A stretch of DNA of 64,000 bases, taken from contig NZ_CCXR01000001.1 in the NCBI RefSeq assembly GCF_000821085.1, forward strand, positions 310,001-374,000. The letters run 5' to 3'. The translations under genes and the position numbers were made by a program. The notes beneath the pieces were generated by a model, which saw only the letters and a list, made by a program, of their open reading frames with translations, had not been told where the DNA came from and made no database searches. Shown here piece by piece: positions 8,684-17,534 of this stretch (the stretch's first letter is position 1; the number at the start of each line of letters is the position of its first letter). The stretch comes from Bacillus sp. B-jedd (GTDB lineage: Bacteria; Bacillota; Bacilli; Bacillales; Cytobacillaceae).

Positions 8684-9364
8684 GTGGTTTCTATTATAAC
8701 GTGTACGAAAAGGCCGGAATTCCTTGGCAAAATTTTTGAGAATTTTGAAAGGCAGCAAGTGGAGGGGAAAGAACTCATTCTCGTTTTGCATGGATGGAGC
8801 CAGAACGGCATTGATGTAAGGATGGAGGGACAACATATAAAAATCATTCATATGCCCCAGGAGACCCCCTTAGGCCAGTGCTTTAACGAAGCCATCAAAC
8901 ATGCAAAATATGATCACATCGCCAGGTTCGATGATGATGATTGGTATGGGGACTTATATTTGACTGAAGCATTGGCAGTCATGAAGGAAAAAAATGCGGC
9001 AGTGGTCGGAAAACAAACTGTTTATATTTATTTTGAAAAAGAACAGCAGCTTGCCGTTCTGTTTGAAGGGAAGGAAAATAGATTCATTCATCAAAATAAT
9101 GGTTTTCTTGCCGGTTCAACATTTTTATTTAAAAGGGAAATAGCAGAAAAAGTGAAATTTCCGCCAGTTTTTATAGGAGAAGATAAAGGTTTTATAGAGA
9201 AGTGCAAAAGCCTTGGCCTCCCCATGTATGCATCATCCCGTTTCCATTACGCCTACATTCGCTATGAGGATTCGCATCACACCTCAGATGCTGACAACAG
9301 GCGGTTAAAAAGGCACTGTCTCCCCTTAGTGAAAATAAATGACTTGTCGGCTTACTTTAGCTAA
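8684..9364 (+). CDS. Family 2 (GT-A) glycosyltransferase
   Basis: 226-aa protein with a GT-A nucleotide-sugar fold: an N-terminal strand SIITCTKRPEFL, the donor site region LGQCFNEAIKHAKYDHIARFDDDD, where DDDD is the metal-binding DXD, and GEDKGFIEKCKSLG near residue 160, resembling the acceptor-side catalytic segment. It starts at GTG with AAGGGGAG upstream. No membrane segment is seen. It heads a cluster of four glycosyltransferases, probably for coat, exosporium or cell-surface glycans; donor and acceptor are unknown. Confidence 0.88.
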   Translation: MVSIITCTKRPEFLGKIFENFERQQVEGKELILVLHGWSQNGIDVRMEGQHIKIIHMPQETPLGQCFNEAIKHAKYDHIARFDDDDWYGDLYLTEALAVMKEKNAAVVGKQTVYIYFEKEQQLAVLFEGKENRFIHQNNGFLAGSTFLFKREIAEKVKFPPVFIGEDKGFIEKCKSLGLPMYASSRFHYAYIRYEDSHHTSDADNRRLKRHCLPLVKINDLSAYFS

Positions 9365-9385
9365 TGATGACGGGAGTGCTGCAGC

Positions 9386-10600
9386 ATGGAAAAGGGCAAT
9401 AAAGAGGCAATGAAGTTGAAGATAAACCTGGAAACGAGAAGGAAATATGCCGGAAAAAAACGAAAACAAGGGATAATAATAAGTGAAATAGAGGCAATTT
9501 TAACTGGTGAGTTTGATAAGCCGATTGTTTTTTTCCCTGCATTAATTGATTGGTCAATTCCGCTGTTTCAGCGACCTCAACATATCGCGATAAATTTTGC
9601 CAGGGAAGGTGTCATCTATTTCTTTGGTACTGCAAATGTTTATGACAAAGTGGAATGTATTGAAAAGATTGAAGCGAATTGCTATCTAGTAAATATGAAG
9701 GAGCCAGGGGCAGAAGAAGCAATCCTTCAATTGCTGGAAAAGCAGCCGAATCGAGTGATTATCCATCTATACTCGGGCGATATGATAAGGGGTTACGATT
9801 TTGTAGAGGATTGTTTAGAACGGGGTTTCGATATCCTATATGAACATGCGGATGCACTATCGAGTTCCATAACAGGAAGGCCGATACCCGGGAGTATTAT
9901 CGCCAGGCATCAACGCATCCTATCGAATACGGACTGTTATGCAGTTGCAACTGCAGATCAACTTTATGAGGATATTTTGAAAAAAAGAGAGCCTGTCCGT
10001 TGCGCGCTTGTCACAAATGGGGTTGATTTCGATCATTTCTGCATCAAGGCAACAGGAGAGGCGCATCAGGAGTTATTGAATATTCCAAAAGGAAAGGAGC
10101 CGGTTATCGGATACTTCGGGGCTCTGGCAGACTGGTTTGATTATGAACTGATGGAAAAGCTCGCCGCAACCAAAAGGACATGGCAAATCGTTCTGATCGG
10201 CTTGGATTATGACGGGAGCATAAAAAAAAGCAGGCTTCTCCGCTATGTCAATGTCCATTATCTTGGCCCCCTCCCTTATGAACAGCTCCCCTCCTATGCC
10301 GCAATGTTTGATGTGTCTGTTATTCCTTTTAAAATAAATGAAGTTACAACCGCAACGTCTCCGATTAAGTTGTTTGAATATCTGGCAGTTGGCAAGCCGA
10401 TCGTCACAACTGCCATTCCTGAATGCTTGAAATACAACATAGCCTTTATAGCCCGGGACCATGGCCATTTTATTAAATCTGTGGAGCAGGCGCTTGCGTT
10501 TAAGGATGATGAAGTCCATAAAAGCTTGCTTAGGGAAGAGGCCCGGAAGCATACGTGGGATAAAAAAGCCAAATCAATTCTTGACCTTCTTTCTACTTAG
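9386..10600 (+). CDS. GT-B glycosyltransferase (family 1/4 type)
   Basis: 404-aa protein. The N-terminal half has IDWSIPLFQRPQHIAINFAR, a signature of a Bacillus glycosyltransferase group, and the C-terminal half has the donor-binding region (GYFGALADWFDYEL, DVSVIPFKINEVTTATSPIK, LFEYLAVGKPIVTT). It is paralogous to the minus-strand gene ending at 11118, sharing the RPQH, IPFK/LPFK and KxxEYLAxGKPVVTT patterns. The ATG has GGGAG 9 nt upstream. It is 21 bp after the GT-A gene, likely the same operon, and convergent with the Cys-rich gene. Confidence 0.88.
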   Translation: MEKGNKEAMKLKINLETRRKYAGKKRKQGIIISEIEAILTGEFDKPIVFFPALIDWSIPLFQRPQHIAINFAREGVIYFFGTANVYDKVECIEKIEANCYLVNMKEPGAEEAILQLLEKQPNRVIIHLYSGDMIRGYDFVEDCLERGFDILYEHADALSSSITGRPIPGSIIARHQRILSNTDCYAVATADQLYEDILKKREPVRCALVTNGVDFDHFCIKATGEAHQELLNIPKGKEPVIGYFGALADWFDYELMEKLAATKRTWQIVLIGLDYDGSIKKSRLLRYVNVHYLGPLPYEQLPSYAAMFDVSVIPFKINEVTTATSPIKLFEYLAVGKPIVTTAIPECLKYNIAFIARDHGHFIKSVEQALAFKDDEVHKSLLREEARKHTWDKKAKSILDLLST

Positions 10601-10609
10601 TGATGACTT

Positions 10610-10969
10610 TTAGTCCTTATGATCATCTATTTCAAAAGAAATACTCTCAATATCCAGGCAGGAAATAATGACAGCAACTGCCGGGAGTTTAGGTGAATTC
10701 ATTTCAGGTTGAATCAAGACGACACATCCAGTGCATTTGTCAAAACACTTTATCATAGCAATAATGTCATCGCCGGTTTTAGTCCTGAATCTGAAGGGCT
10801 TATGTGATTTTTCCAAACATCCCAGGATGGAGCAAATACAGCTTTTATGGTCCTTGCAAAAGCAGTTGTCGTTACAATCTTTCTTCTTGTGCTTATCAGA
10901 AAAACCTCCAGGGAAGCCGGCTGCATCTTCTTCCTGTTCCCACAGATGTTTAAGTTGATCAATATCCAT
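10610..10969 (-). CDS. Cysteine-rich small protein, possible spore coat/exosporium component
   Basis: 119-aa soluble protein with ten Cys. Six are clustered in CNDNCFCKDHKSCICSILGC and four lie towards the C-terminus. The layout (charged N-terminus, Cys cluster, then KPFRFRTKTGDDI and CLDIESISFEID) loosely resembles the CotY/CotZ Cys-rich coat proteins, but I cannot claim homology. The ATG reading MDIDQLKHLW has AAAGGAG 7 nt upstream. It sits between convergent glycosyltransferases, which suits a glycosylated or cross-linked outer spore layer. Confidence 0.6.
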   Translation of the reverse strand: MDIDQLKHLWEQEEDAAGFPGGFSDKHKKKDCNDNCFCKDHKSCICSILGCLEKSHKPFRFRTKTGDDIIAMIKCFDKCTGCVVLIQPEMNSPKLPAVAVIISCLDIESISFEIDDHKD

Positions 10970-11061
10970 TGTCGGGCTCCTTTCCCCTTTCAGATGAGGG
11001 ATTATACACACATCCTATTCAGTGCCTAATTAAAGCGGATGGGCATAACGACTAAATGCCG

Positions 11062-11096
11062 GCAAAAAACGATGGCCTTCCAATTTGGAAGGCCAT
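11062..11096 (-). terminator. Terminator after the minus-strand glycosyltransferase operon
   Basis: On the minus strand ATGGCCTTCC/GGAAGGCCAT is followed by a T run. It lies 22 bp beyond the stop of the glycosyltransferase gene. Confidence 0.88.
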
Positions 11097-11117
11097 TTAT
11101 TATGCTAAGCTGCCATT

Positions 11118-12248
11118 TCATAAATCAAGCAGCTTGTTTTCAATTGTTTTATATCGTGCTTTCCAAGTGTTTTTTTTCAGCCACCGATTGACTTCCTTTC
11201 TGTTTAAAGGTTTTTTTACCGTTAATATTTCATCTATGTGACGAATGAAGGATTCTGTGTCTGTCCCAATTTTTACAAAAGGGTTCCTCCGCAGTTCTGG
11301 AAGGTCCGTGGTTACGACTGGTTTTCCGCTGGCAAGGTATTCATAAATCTTTATTGGGTCAGCAGCGAGTGTAATCGAGTTCAGCTTGAAGGGGAGTAAG
11401 CATACGTCAAAATGGGCTAAATACCGGGGAAGCTTTTTATAATCCTTATAGCCTAAATAAAGATAGTTGGGAATCGTTAAGTCGACCTCTGCGGCATATT
11501 CAACTCCAATAATGCAAATAGTGGCCTCGGGAAAGGCACTGGCCACCTTTTCCATCAGGGCTGTATCAACCCAGTGTGCCCATGCCCCAATGAAACCGAG
11601 GATGGGTCCGTCAATATTCCTCAATTCTTTCGGCCTCTTCGGAGGGGGAATAGAACGTTTTTGGAAATCGGATAATTTACAGCCGTTAGGAACAAATAGG
11701 TAAGGCTTCCCGGGAAACTTGGCCGTAATTTTATCTTCTAAAATTTTAGCGCTGGCAACGATTAGGCAGCTTTTTGCGGCCATGCTTTCTAAATACGGGT
11801 CCCACTCTGGAATGTCATCAAGATAGTCATAGATAATAAAGTCGGGGCTATATTGGTCAATGAAAGGGTAGAGTTTGGACCATGATACCCAAAGCAGAAT
11901 CTGTTTCCCATTCCTCTTGAGGGTAGGTAATATTTCCTTTATCAGCCTTCGGTTGTTTTGGATTAGAGTCAGATTCGGGGATATTTCCTCATCCTTTTGG
12001 TCGCTCTGGGTTTTATTGCAATACATCACTTCAAAGCCATGCCTCGCAAATTGCATCATGAGATGCTGGGGCCGCTGTTTCATCCAATGCCAATCAATGG
12101 TTGGAGGATAAATGACGACTGTATTCACGGGATCTATTTTAGTTTTTTTATGATGAACAGGGCGGGAATGCAGATTTTCAAATTCCCTCCATTCTTCCTC
12201 TGTAAAGAAAAAGGGTTGAATATCCCTGAATTCTTCAGTATTTATCAA
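11118..12248 (-). CDS. GT-B glycosyltransferase, paralog of the 9386-10600 gene
   Basis: 376-aa protein with IDWHWMKQRPQHLMMQFAR near residue 50, a predicted catalytic/acceptor region WVSWSKLYPF, and the C-terminal donor-binding half (GFIGAWAHWVDTALMEK, DVCLLPFKLNSITLAADPIK, IYEYLASGKPVVTT). Its architecture matches its plus-strand neighbour in inverted orientation, suggesting duplication inside the cluster. The start is TTG with GAGGTG 8 nt upstream. It follows the GT-D gene by 12 bp and shares its transcript. Confidence 0.88.
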   Translation of the reverse strand: MINTEEFRDIQPFFFTEEEWREFENLHSRPVHHKKTKIDPVNTVVIYPPTIDWHWMKQRPQHLMMQFARHGFEVMYCNKTQSDQKDEEISPNLTLIQNNRRLIKEILPTLKRNGKQILLWVSWSKLYPFIDQYSPDFIIYDYLDDIPEWDPYLESMAAKSCLIVASAKILEDKITAKFPGKPYLFVPNGCKLSDFQKRSIPPPKRPKELRNIDGPILGFIGAWAHWVDTALMEKVASAFPEATICIIGVEYAAEVDLTIPNYLYLGYKDYKKLPRYLAHFDVCLLPFKLNSITLAADPIKIYEYLASGKPVVTTDLPELRRNPFVKIGTDTESFIRHIDEILTVKKPLNRKEVNRWLKKNTWKARYKTIENKLLDL

Positions 12249-12260
12249 CTTGCATGCACC

Positions 12261-12992
12261 TCAACTGTAATTTTTGGCAAACCCGTCAAATTCCCATGCA
12301 TGAAGGCCATGCTTGTCAGCTTGGATGGCCGTATCAAATCCAGAACCAAAGTCAATGCCGACACGGCCCATTTTCTTCGCATGGTCTGCAAGTAACTTTG
12401 CAGGAACACTTGCGGATATAAACGTGATATCAAAATCAAATGTCTTCATTTTTTCACAAACTTCAGAGACGGAGGAAAACCCGTTTACCATTAAAGTCCC
12501 CTGTATATCTGTAAAACCATATCGCTTTTCGAGGACATCTTTGTATTGTTCGCTTTTGTTTCCAATCAAAAGGATTTTATCGTTTTTAAACATGTCATAA
12601 AACTGTTTGCTTTTTGCTATATAAGCATTGGCAAAAGCATAAGCGAAATCCTTTGGTTTGATATCATAAAAAGACAGAATCATCGAACTCAACGGGTAAA
12701 AATACCAATCTTCATGGACGAGCAGTCCAAGAATATCAGCATTCCGCAACGATTCAATCAACCTTTCCTTCGCTTCCAAATTCGGATATTTTACTCCGCA
12801 GTAGGAAGGGTTGTGTGCAATCGGGTGTTTTTCATTCAATTCCGGCACAAGGAAATTCTGTGCGCACACTGCCACTTCACAATCACCGAGCCTAAGGAAA
12901 GAATGGGGTATGCCCTGATCGATTGCCTGCCTCCAGCGCTCCATTATTTCTTCTGCATAGTGGAGAGTAAGTAGATGGTCCCCTTGATACAT
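12261..12992 (-). CDS. GT-D fold glycosyltransferase (DUF1792-like)
   Basis: 243-aa protein with the GT-D hallmark near residue 35: SFLRLGDCEVAV, a variant of LRxGDGE with Cys in place of Gly. Further family features are GVKYPN, LVHEDW, ILLIGN near 140 and the C-terminal GRVGIDFGSGFDTA. GT-D enzymes such as Streptococcus DUF1792 transfer glucose in stepwise glycosylation of serine-rich proteins; here the acceptor is unknown. The ATG reading MYQGDHLL has GGGGG 8 nt upstream, preferred over an earlier ATG lying inside the ribosome site. It heads the minus-strand glycosyltransferase operon. Confidence 0.85.
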   Translation of the reverse strand: MYQGDHLLTLHYAEEIMERWRQAIDQGIPHSFLRLGDCEVAVCAQNFLVPELNEKHPIAHNPSYCGVKYPNLEAKERLIESLRNADILGLLVHEDWYFYPLSSMILSFYDIKPKDFAYAFANAYIAKSKQFYDMFKNDKILLIGNKSEQYKDVLEKRYGFTDIQGTLMVNGFSSVSEVCEKMKTFDFDITFISASVPAKLLADHAKKMGRVGIDFGSGFDTAIQADKHGLHAWEFDGFAKNYS

Positions 12993-13280
12993 CTCAGCCG
13001 CCCCCATAAAAATGTCAAATTGCTCTTACTGTACTGCTGACAGGATATTCACCGAGGGACGCCAAGGTGAGGGTGCTTATCAGGCATTGTAATTTCTCTT
13101 TGAAAAACTTTTTGAACTCATCATAAAAGGGTATGCCATTAAAGAGGAAGAGCATTCGGGACAGCCTTTAATCCCTGGAAAGAATATTTTCCTGCCTTCA
13201 AGCGGAAACCTAATAGGGAATGGTCTGTCCCAACCTCTAGTAAATTCTATTGAGATTAATAAGCCCGGGAGCTGGTTTTA

Positions 13281-14615
13281 ATGGTGTTTGAAATTCTCAT
13301 CCTAGTTATTTTGATTCTAATTAATGCTTTTTTTGCCGCATCGGAAATTGCCTTTATCTCTTTAAATGATAATAAAATCAGATTAATGGCGGAAAACGGT
13401 GATAAAAAGGCACAATTGCTTGATAACTTTCTATCAGAACCGAGCCGCTTCCTCGCGACCATTCAAGTGGGCATTACGCTGGCCGGCTTCATGGCGAGTG
13501 CTTTTGCCGGAAAAAGCTTTGCTGGCAGGCTTGGTGCGTTCTTGAAGGAAGCTGGCGTTCCGCTTTCGCAGAGTCTCCTTGAATCGCTGTCGCTAATTAT
13601 CATTACGCTCGTCCTGTCTTATTTCACCCTTGTCCTCGGCGAGCTTGTCCCGAAGCGGCTTGCTCTCCAGAAGGCCGAACCGATTGCTTTTTTTGCCGTC
13701 AAGCCTTTGATTATCCTGTCAAAAATCACCTCGCCCTTCGGTAAATTGCTGACGGTTTCCATGAATGGAATTGTCCGCCTGTTCGGAATCGACCCGAATG
13801 CACAGGAAGATGATGTAACAGAAGAGGAAATTCGGATGATGGTTGATGTGGGGAAGGAAAAAGGGGCAATTGCGGAAGCTGAAAAAATCATGATCAATAA
13901 TGTGTTTGAATTTAATAACAAAACAGTTTCGGATATTATGACCCACCGGACGAATATTTCCGCCCTTCCGGCTGATTCAACTTTGAGCGGGACCGTCAGC
14001 GTGGTAAGAAATGAGAAGTATACCCGTTTCCCGGTTTACGACGGCCATATTGACAATATCGTTGGCATTCTCCATGCGAAAGACCTTCTTCAATTCATTG
14101 AAAGCCGGTCTAAAGAGGAGTTCAGCCTGAAAAGTCTGACCCGTGAGCCGTTTTTCGTGCTTGAGTCACAGCGCATCGATCATTTGTTCAAGGATATGCA
14201 GACAAATAATATCCATATGGCGGTCGCGATTGATGAATATGGCGGTACGGACGGAATCGTCACAATTGAAGATGTCATCGAGGAAATCGTCGGCAATATT
14301 TTCGACGAATACGATGAACCTGGACCCGATGATATAGAATATATTATGATCGATGAGAAAACGTATTTAATTAACGGCCGGACTAATTTATACGAGGTCG
14401 AACAGCTTTTAAAGGTGGATCTGCCGCTCAATGAGTATGATACGCTCAGCGGATTTGTCATCGGACATCTCGGTTACATCCCGAGCGCGCTTGAGCAGCA
14501 TTCTTTCGTACATCAGAATGTCATGTTCACTGTAGAGGAAATGGACGACAGGCGCATTAAGAAGGTCCGGGCCGATATTCTGGACGGGGAAACGCTCGTT
14601 GATGTTGAAGAATAA
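13281..14615 (+). CDS. CNNM/CBS-domain transporter-like protein (hemolysin C/CorC family)
   Basis: 444-aa membrane protein. A CNNM/DUF21 transmembrane domain (about 1-200, with FFAASEIAFISL and GITLAGFMASAFAG) is followed by a linker EEEIRMMVDVGKEKG, a tandem CBS pair (about 215-335, with HRTNISALPADSTLSG and DEYGGTDGIVTIEDVIEEIVG) and a CorC_HlyC domain. Family members act in magnesium export or homeostasis; the hemolysin name is historical. Only weak ribosome-site complementarity (GGGAG) precedes the ATG. Single-gene unit ending in a terminator. Confidence 0.92.
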   Translation: MVFEILILVILILINAFFAASEIAFISLNDNKIRLMAENGDKKAQLLDNFLSEPSRFLATIQVGITLAGFMASAFAGKSFAGRLGAFLKEAGVPLSQSLLESLSLIIITLVLSYFTLVLGELVPKRLALQKAEPIAFFAVKPLIILSKITSPFGKLLTVSMNGIVRLFGIDPNAQEDDVTEEEIRMMVDVGKEKGAIAEAEKIMINNVFEFNNKTVSDIMTHRTNISALPADSTLSGTVSVVRNEKYTRFPVYDGHIDNIVGILHAKDLLQFIESRSKEEFSLKSLTREPFFVLESQRIDHLFKDMQTNNIHMAVAIDEYGGTDGIVTIEDVIEEIVGNIFDEYDEPGPDDIEYIMIDEKTYLINGRTNLYEVEQLLKVDLPLNEYDTLSGFVIGHLGYIPSALEQHSFVHQNVMFTVEEMDDRRIKKVRADILDGETLVDVEE

Positions 14616-14620
14616 TAGAA

Positions 14621-14655
14621 AACAGCCGCCATGCACATGCATCGGCGGTTTTTTG
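14621..14655 (+). terminator. Terminator after the CNNM/CBS gene
   Basis: CCGCC/GGCGG stem extended inside by ATG/CAT, followed by six T and then GCAAAA. Confidence 0.85.
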
Positions 14656-14749
14656 CAAAAAAATCTTAAAAGAAGTATAAGCTATATGGTAATATGGATG
14701 GATACATCAAAGGCATCTATTGCCACAGACTACAACGGGGGTTCACTAC

Positions 14750-16108
14750 ATGGGAAACATCCATCATGAGCAAGAAGGATTAAAACGGGCGCTAAGCAGC
14801 AGGCACATCCAGCTGATTGCCCTAGGCGGGGCAATTGGTGTCGGCTTGTTTTACGGTTCAAGCGCGACCATTAAATTGGCGGGGCCGGCAGTCGTGCTCT
14901 CATATTTGATTGGCGGCATTGTTATTTTTACAATCATGCGTGCGCTCGGAGAAATGGCGGTGGCCGAACCGGTTTCCGGCTCGTTCAGTTCCTATGCGAA
15001 CCGGTATTTAGGCCCTTTCGCCGGCTACCTGACCGGCTGGACATATTGGTTCATGTGGGTCGTCGTCGGCATGGCCGAAATTACGGTCGTCGGAGTTTAC
15101 GTGAATTACTGGTTCCCCGATATCCCGCAGTGGGTGAGTGCCCTGGCCGCGCTCGTCGTTATTACGGTTATTAATCTTGCTAACGTTAAAGCATTCGGCG
15201 AATTCGAGTTTTGGTTTGCGATGATTAAAGTGGTGGCGATTATTGGCATGTTGCTTGCCGGGCTGGCCATCATCCTTTTCGGCTTCGGGAACGGAGGGGA
15301 AGCAGTCGGCTTTTCGAATCTATGGGCACATGGCGGATTTGCACCGAACGGTTTGACCGGCATCTTGCTGTCGCTCGTCATGGTCATGTTTTCGTTTGGC
15401 GGCGTCGAGCTGGTCGGGATTACGGCGGGGGAAGCTGAAAATCCTCAGCGGACGATTCCAAAGGCGATTAACAGCTTGATTTGGCGAATCCTTATTTTCT
15501 ATATCGGCGCCCTTGGCGTCATGATGATTCTTTTTCCATGGAACAAAGTCGGTTCAGAAGGCAGCCCGTTCGTCCAGATTTTTGAAAGCATCGGCATCCC
15601 TGGCGCAGCGCATATCATAAACTTTGTTGTGCTCACCGCCGCCCTGTCTGCATTCAACAGCGGTTTGTTCAGCACTGGACGGATGTTGTACAACCTTTCT
15701 TTGCAAAATAACGGCCCGAAATTTTTTGGCAAATTAAATGGGGCAAGCACGCCGAGCCGAGGAATTTTGTTCTCGTCGTTTTTCTTGCTTGTCGCGGTCT
15801 TTCTGAATTACATCGTTCCTGAAAAAGTGTTCATTTATATCTCTGCTGTAGCCACAGTGGCGGTTATCACAAGCTGGACGATTATTCTTTTGACCCAGCT
15901 GAAGTTCAGGAAAGCCCGGAGCAGGGAAGAAGTCGGTTCACTTGCATTCAAACTGCCCTTGTATCCATTTTCCTCGTGGTTCGCACTGGCGTTCCTCGCG
16001 ATGGTTATCGTTCTGATGGCGTTTATTGAAGGGATGCGGGTGGCTTTATTGGTCGCCCCGGTGTGGTACGTGATTCTGTATATTGGGTATCGAATGAAGA
16101 GAAGTTAA
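14750..16108 (+). CDS. Amino acid permease (AAT family of APC superfamily)
   Basis: 452-aa transporter with about twelve helices. The N-terminus carries the AAT-family signature LKRALSSRHIQLIALGGAIG with GVGLFYGS; the consensus ALGEMAVAEPVSGSFSSYA follows, and FGGVELVGITAGEAENP lies in helix 6. It closely resembles the gene at 40636-41979 along its whole length. The ATG reading MGNIHHEQEG has GGGGG 8 nt upstream; an earlier in-frame ATG lacks one. The substrate is probably a neutral or branched amino acid, but the family does not allow a firm choice. Confidence 0.92.
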   Translation: MGNIHHEQEGLKRALSSRHIQLIALGGAIGVGLFYGSSATIKLAGPAVVLSYLIGGIVIFTIMRALGEMAVAEPVSGSFSSYANRYLGPFAGYLTGWTYWFMWVVVGMAEITVVGVYVNYWFPDIPQWVSALAALVVITVINLANVKAFGEFEFWFAMIKVVAIIGMLLAGLAIILFGFGNGGEAVGFSNLWAHGGFAPNGLTGILLSLVMVMFSFGGVELVGITAGEAENPQRTIPKAINSLIWRILIFYIGALGVMMILFPWNKVGSEGSPFVQIFESIGIPGAAHIINFVVLTAALSAFNSGLFSTGRMLYNLSLQNNGPKFFGKLNGASTPSRGILFSSFFLLVAVFLNYIVPEKVFIYISAVATVAVITSWTIILLTQLKFRKARSREEVGSLAFKLPLYPFSSWFALAFLAMVIVLMAFIEGMRVALLVAPVWYVILYIGYRMKRS

Positions 16109-16606
16109 GTTTTATTGAGTGTGGTTGTGCCTGTTTCGAGGTTCGCCTTTGCGCGGGGGCTCGCCACCTTGGGAAACGCTGATCCAATTGGATTGGCGTT
16201 TTTTTGCGTTAAGGAGTCCCAAACTCCCCCGTGTGTCCGGACATCAACAATTGAAAATGTGCTCCGGCTGTCCGAAGGTACCAGGCATCCCGCCTTACAT
16301 TCACCTGCCTGCTATTCCATATCGAAACATGCCGCTCTTCCAACGTGCTTTCACTGTTTTGTAACAAAGTTGGCATGAAGCAGATGTTCCGCCACTGTTG
16401 GAAGCGTTTACAATAATGATAAGCGTACCGTGAACAAAGCTAAGTAGCGCATTCATTAAAAGTAAGCTGCCAACAAAGTAAACAATGAGCAACCTTTACA
16501 AGTGTGTTGTGGACTAATTAAGCGCAATAACCGGTGTGCAGTGCACCCAGTAAGAAATAGCAAAAAAGGGGCATTGTCCATTTTTGCAAGGGGAGTGGAG
16601 GATTTA
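16109..16606. other. Intergenic region before ptb
   Basis: Holds the permease terminator (about 16173-16206) and otherwise no convincing gene. I looked for a sigma-54 -24/-12 element (GG-N10-GC) before ptb, as found upstream of bkd operons, and did not find a good match. Confidence 0.5.
16173..16206 (+). terminator. Terminator after the first amino acid permease
   Basis: AACGC/GCGTT base with additional inner pairing (ATCC/GGAT) followed by seven T. Confidence 0.8.
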
Positions 16607-17521
16607 ATGCGATACAGTAATTTTACTGAGGTTATCGAGGAGGCCATGAAGAGAAGGCCTATCAGGATGAGTGTGGCGGCGGCGCAAGATTTGGCGGTGC
16701 TGGAGGCTGTGAAGGGTGCGGCCGGCCTTGGCATTATTGAGCCCATTTTAATAGGGGATTCCTCGCAAATCGTCCAGCTTGCCGGGCTGATGGACTTTCC
16801 CCTTAAACAAACGGAGGTCATCCACGCGCTGACTGAGGAGGAAGCGGCGTTCAAAGCGGCGAAAATCGCCAGTGACGGCGGCTCCCAGGCAATCATGAAA
16901 GGACAAGTGAACAGTACACATTTTCTGAAAGGTGTTTTGCATAAGGAGTTGGACCTAAAGATAGGCAGGATTTTCAGCCATTTGTCAGCCTTTGAGATTC
17001 CCGGAACCGAGTCGCTCCTGTTTATGACGGATGGAGGCATCAATATCGCGCCTGACTTCAATCAAAAGAAGCAGATCGTCCTTAACGCCATCGAGTTTCT
17101 CAGCCAAATCGGAATGGACAGCCCACGCACGGCGATTCTCGCTGCGAACGAATTGGTGATGGATGCGATGCCGGTTACGTGCGAGGCAACCAGGCTCGTC
17201 AAGGAAATAAAAGCAATGGCGGACATACCGATTGAAGGCCCGTTGCCGCTTGACCTGGCGATCAGCAAGGAGTCGCTCCAACATAAAGGAATCGACAGCG
17301 AGCTTGACGGCAAAGCCGATTTGCTGATTGTGCCAACAATTGAAGCCGGGAATATTTTTGGCAAGGCGATTACCTATTACGCACATGGGACGATGGCGGG
17401 CATCGTTCTCGGCGCAAAAGTGCCGCTCGTTCTCAATTCGCGATCCGACTCGGCAAAGGCGAAGCTTGCCTCGATTGCGCTTGCGGTTGTAGCAGCTTCG
17501 AACGCAGCGATTCCGGTATGA
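16607..17521 (+). CDS. ptb: Phosphate butyryltransferase
   Basis: 304-aa cytoplasmic enzyme converting (branched) butyryl-CoA plus phosphate to acyl phosphate and CoA. Family features include GIIEPILIGD near residue 40, AIMKGQVNSTHFLKG, FMTDGGINIAPDF and EGPLPLDLAISKESLQHKG. The ATG is preceded by GGAGG at 6 nt; the upstream extension lacks a site. It lies 13 bp before buk, with which it forms the acyl-CoA to acid plus ATP route. The usual bcd and bkd branched-chain degradation genes are not adjacent. Confidence 0.94.
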   Translation: MRYSNFTEVIEEAMKRRPIRMSVAAAQDLAVLEAVKGAAGLGIIEPILIGDSSQIVQLAGLMDFPLKQTEVIHALTEEEAAFKAAKIASDGGSQAIMKGQVNSTHFLKGVLHKELDLKIGRIFSHLSAFEIPGTESLLFMTDGGINIAPDFNQKKQIVLNAIEFLSQIGMDSPRTAILAANELVMDAMPVTCEATRLVKEIKAMADIPIEGPLPLDLAISKESLQHKGIDSELDGKADLLIVPTIEAGNIFGKAITYYAHGTMAGIVLGAKVPLVLNSRSDSAKAKLASIALAVVAASNAAIPV

Positions 17522-17534
17522 AGGAGGGGAAGAA

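Noticed and set aside
16380..16606. Sigma-54 promoter before ptb
   Set aside because: No GG-N10-GC pair with the right context was found.
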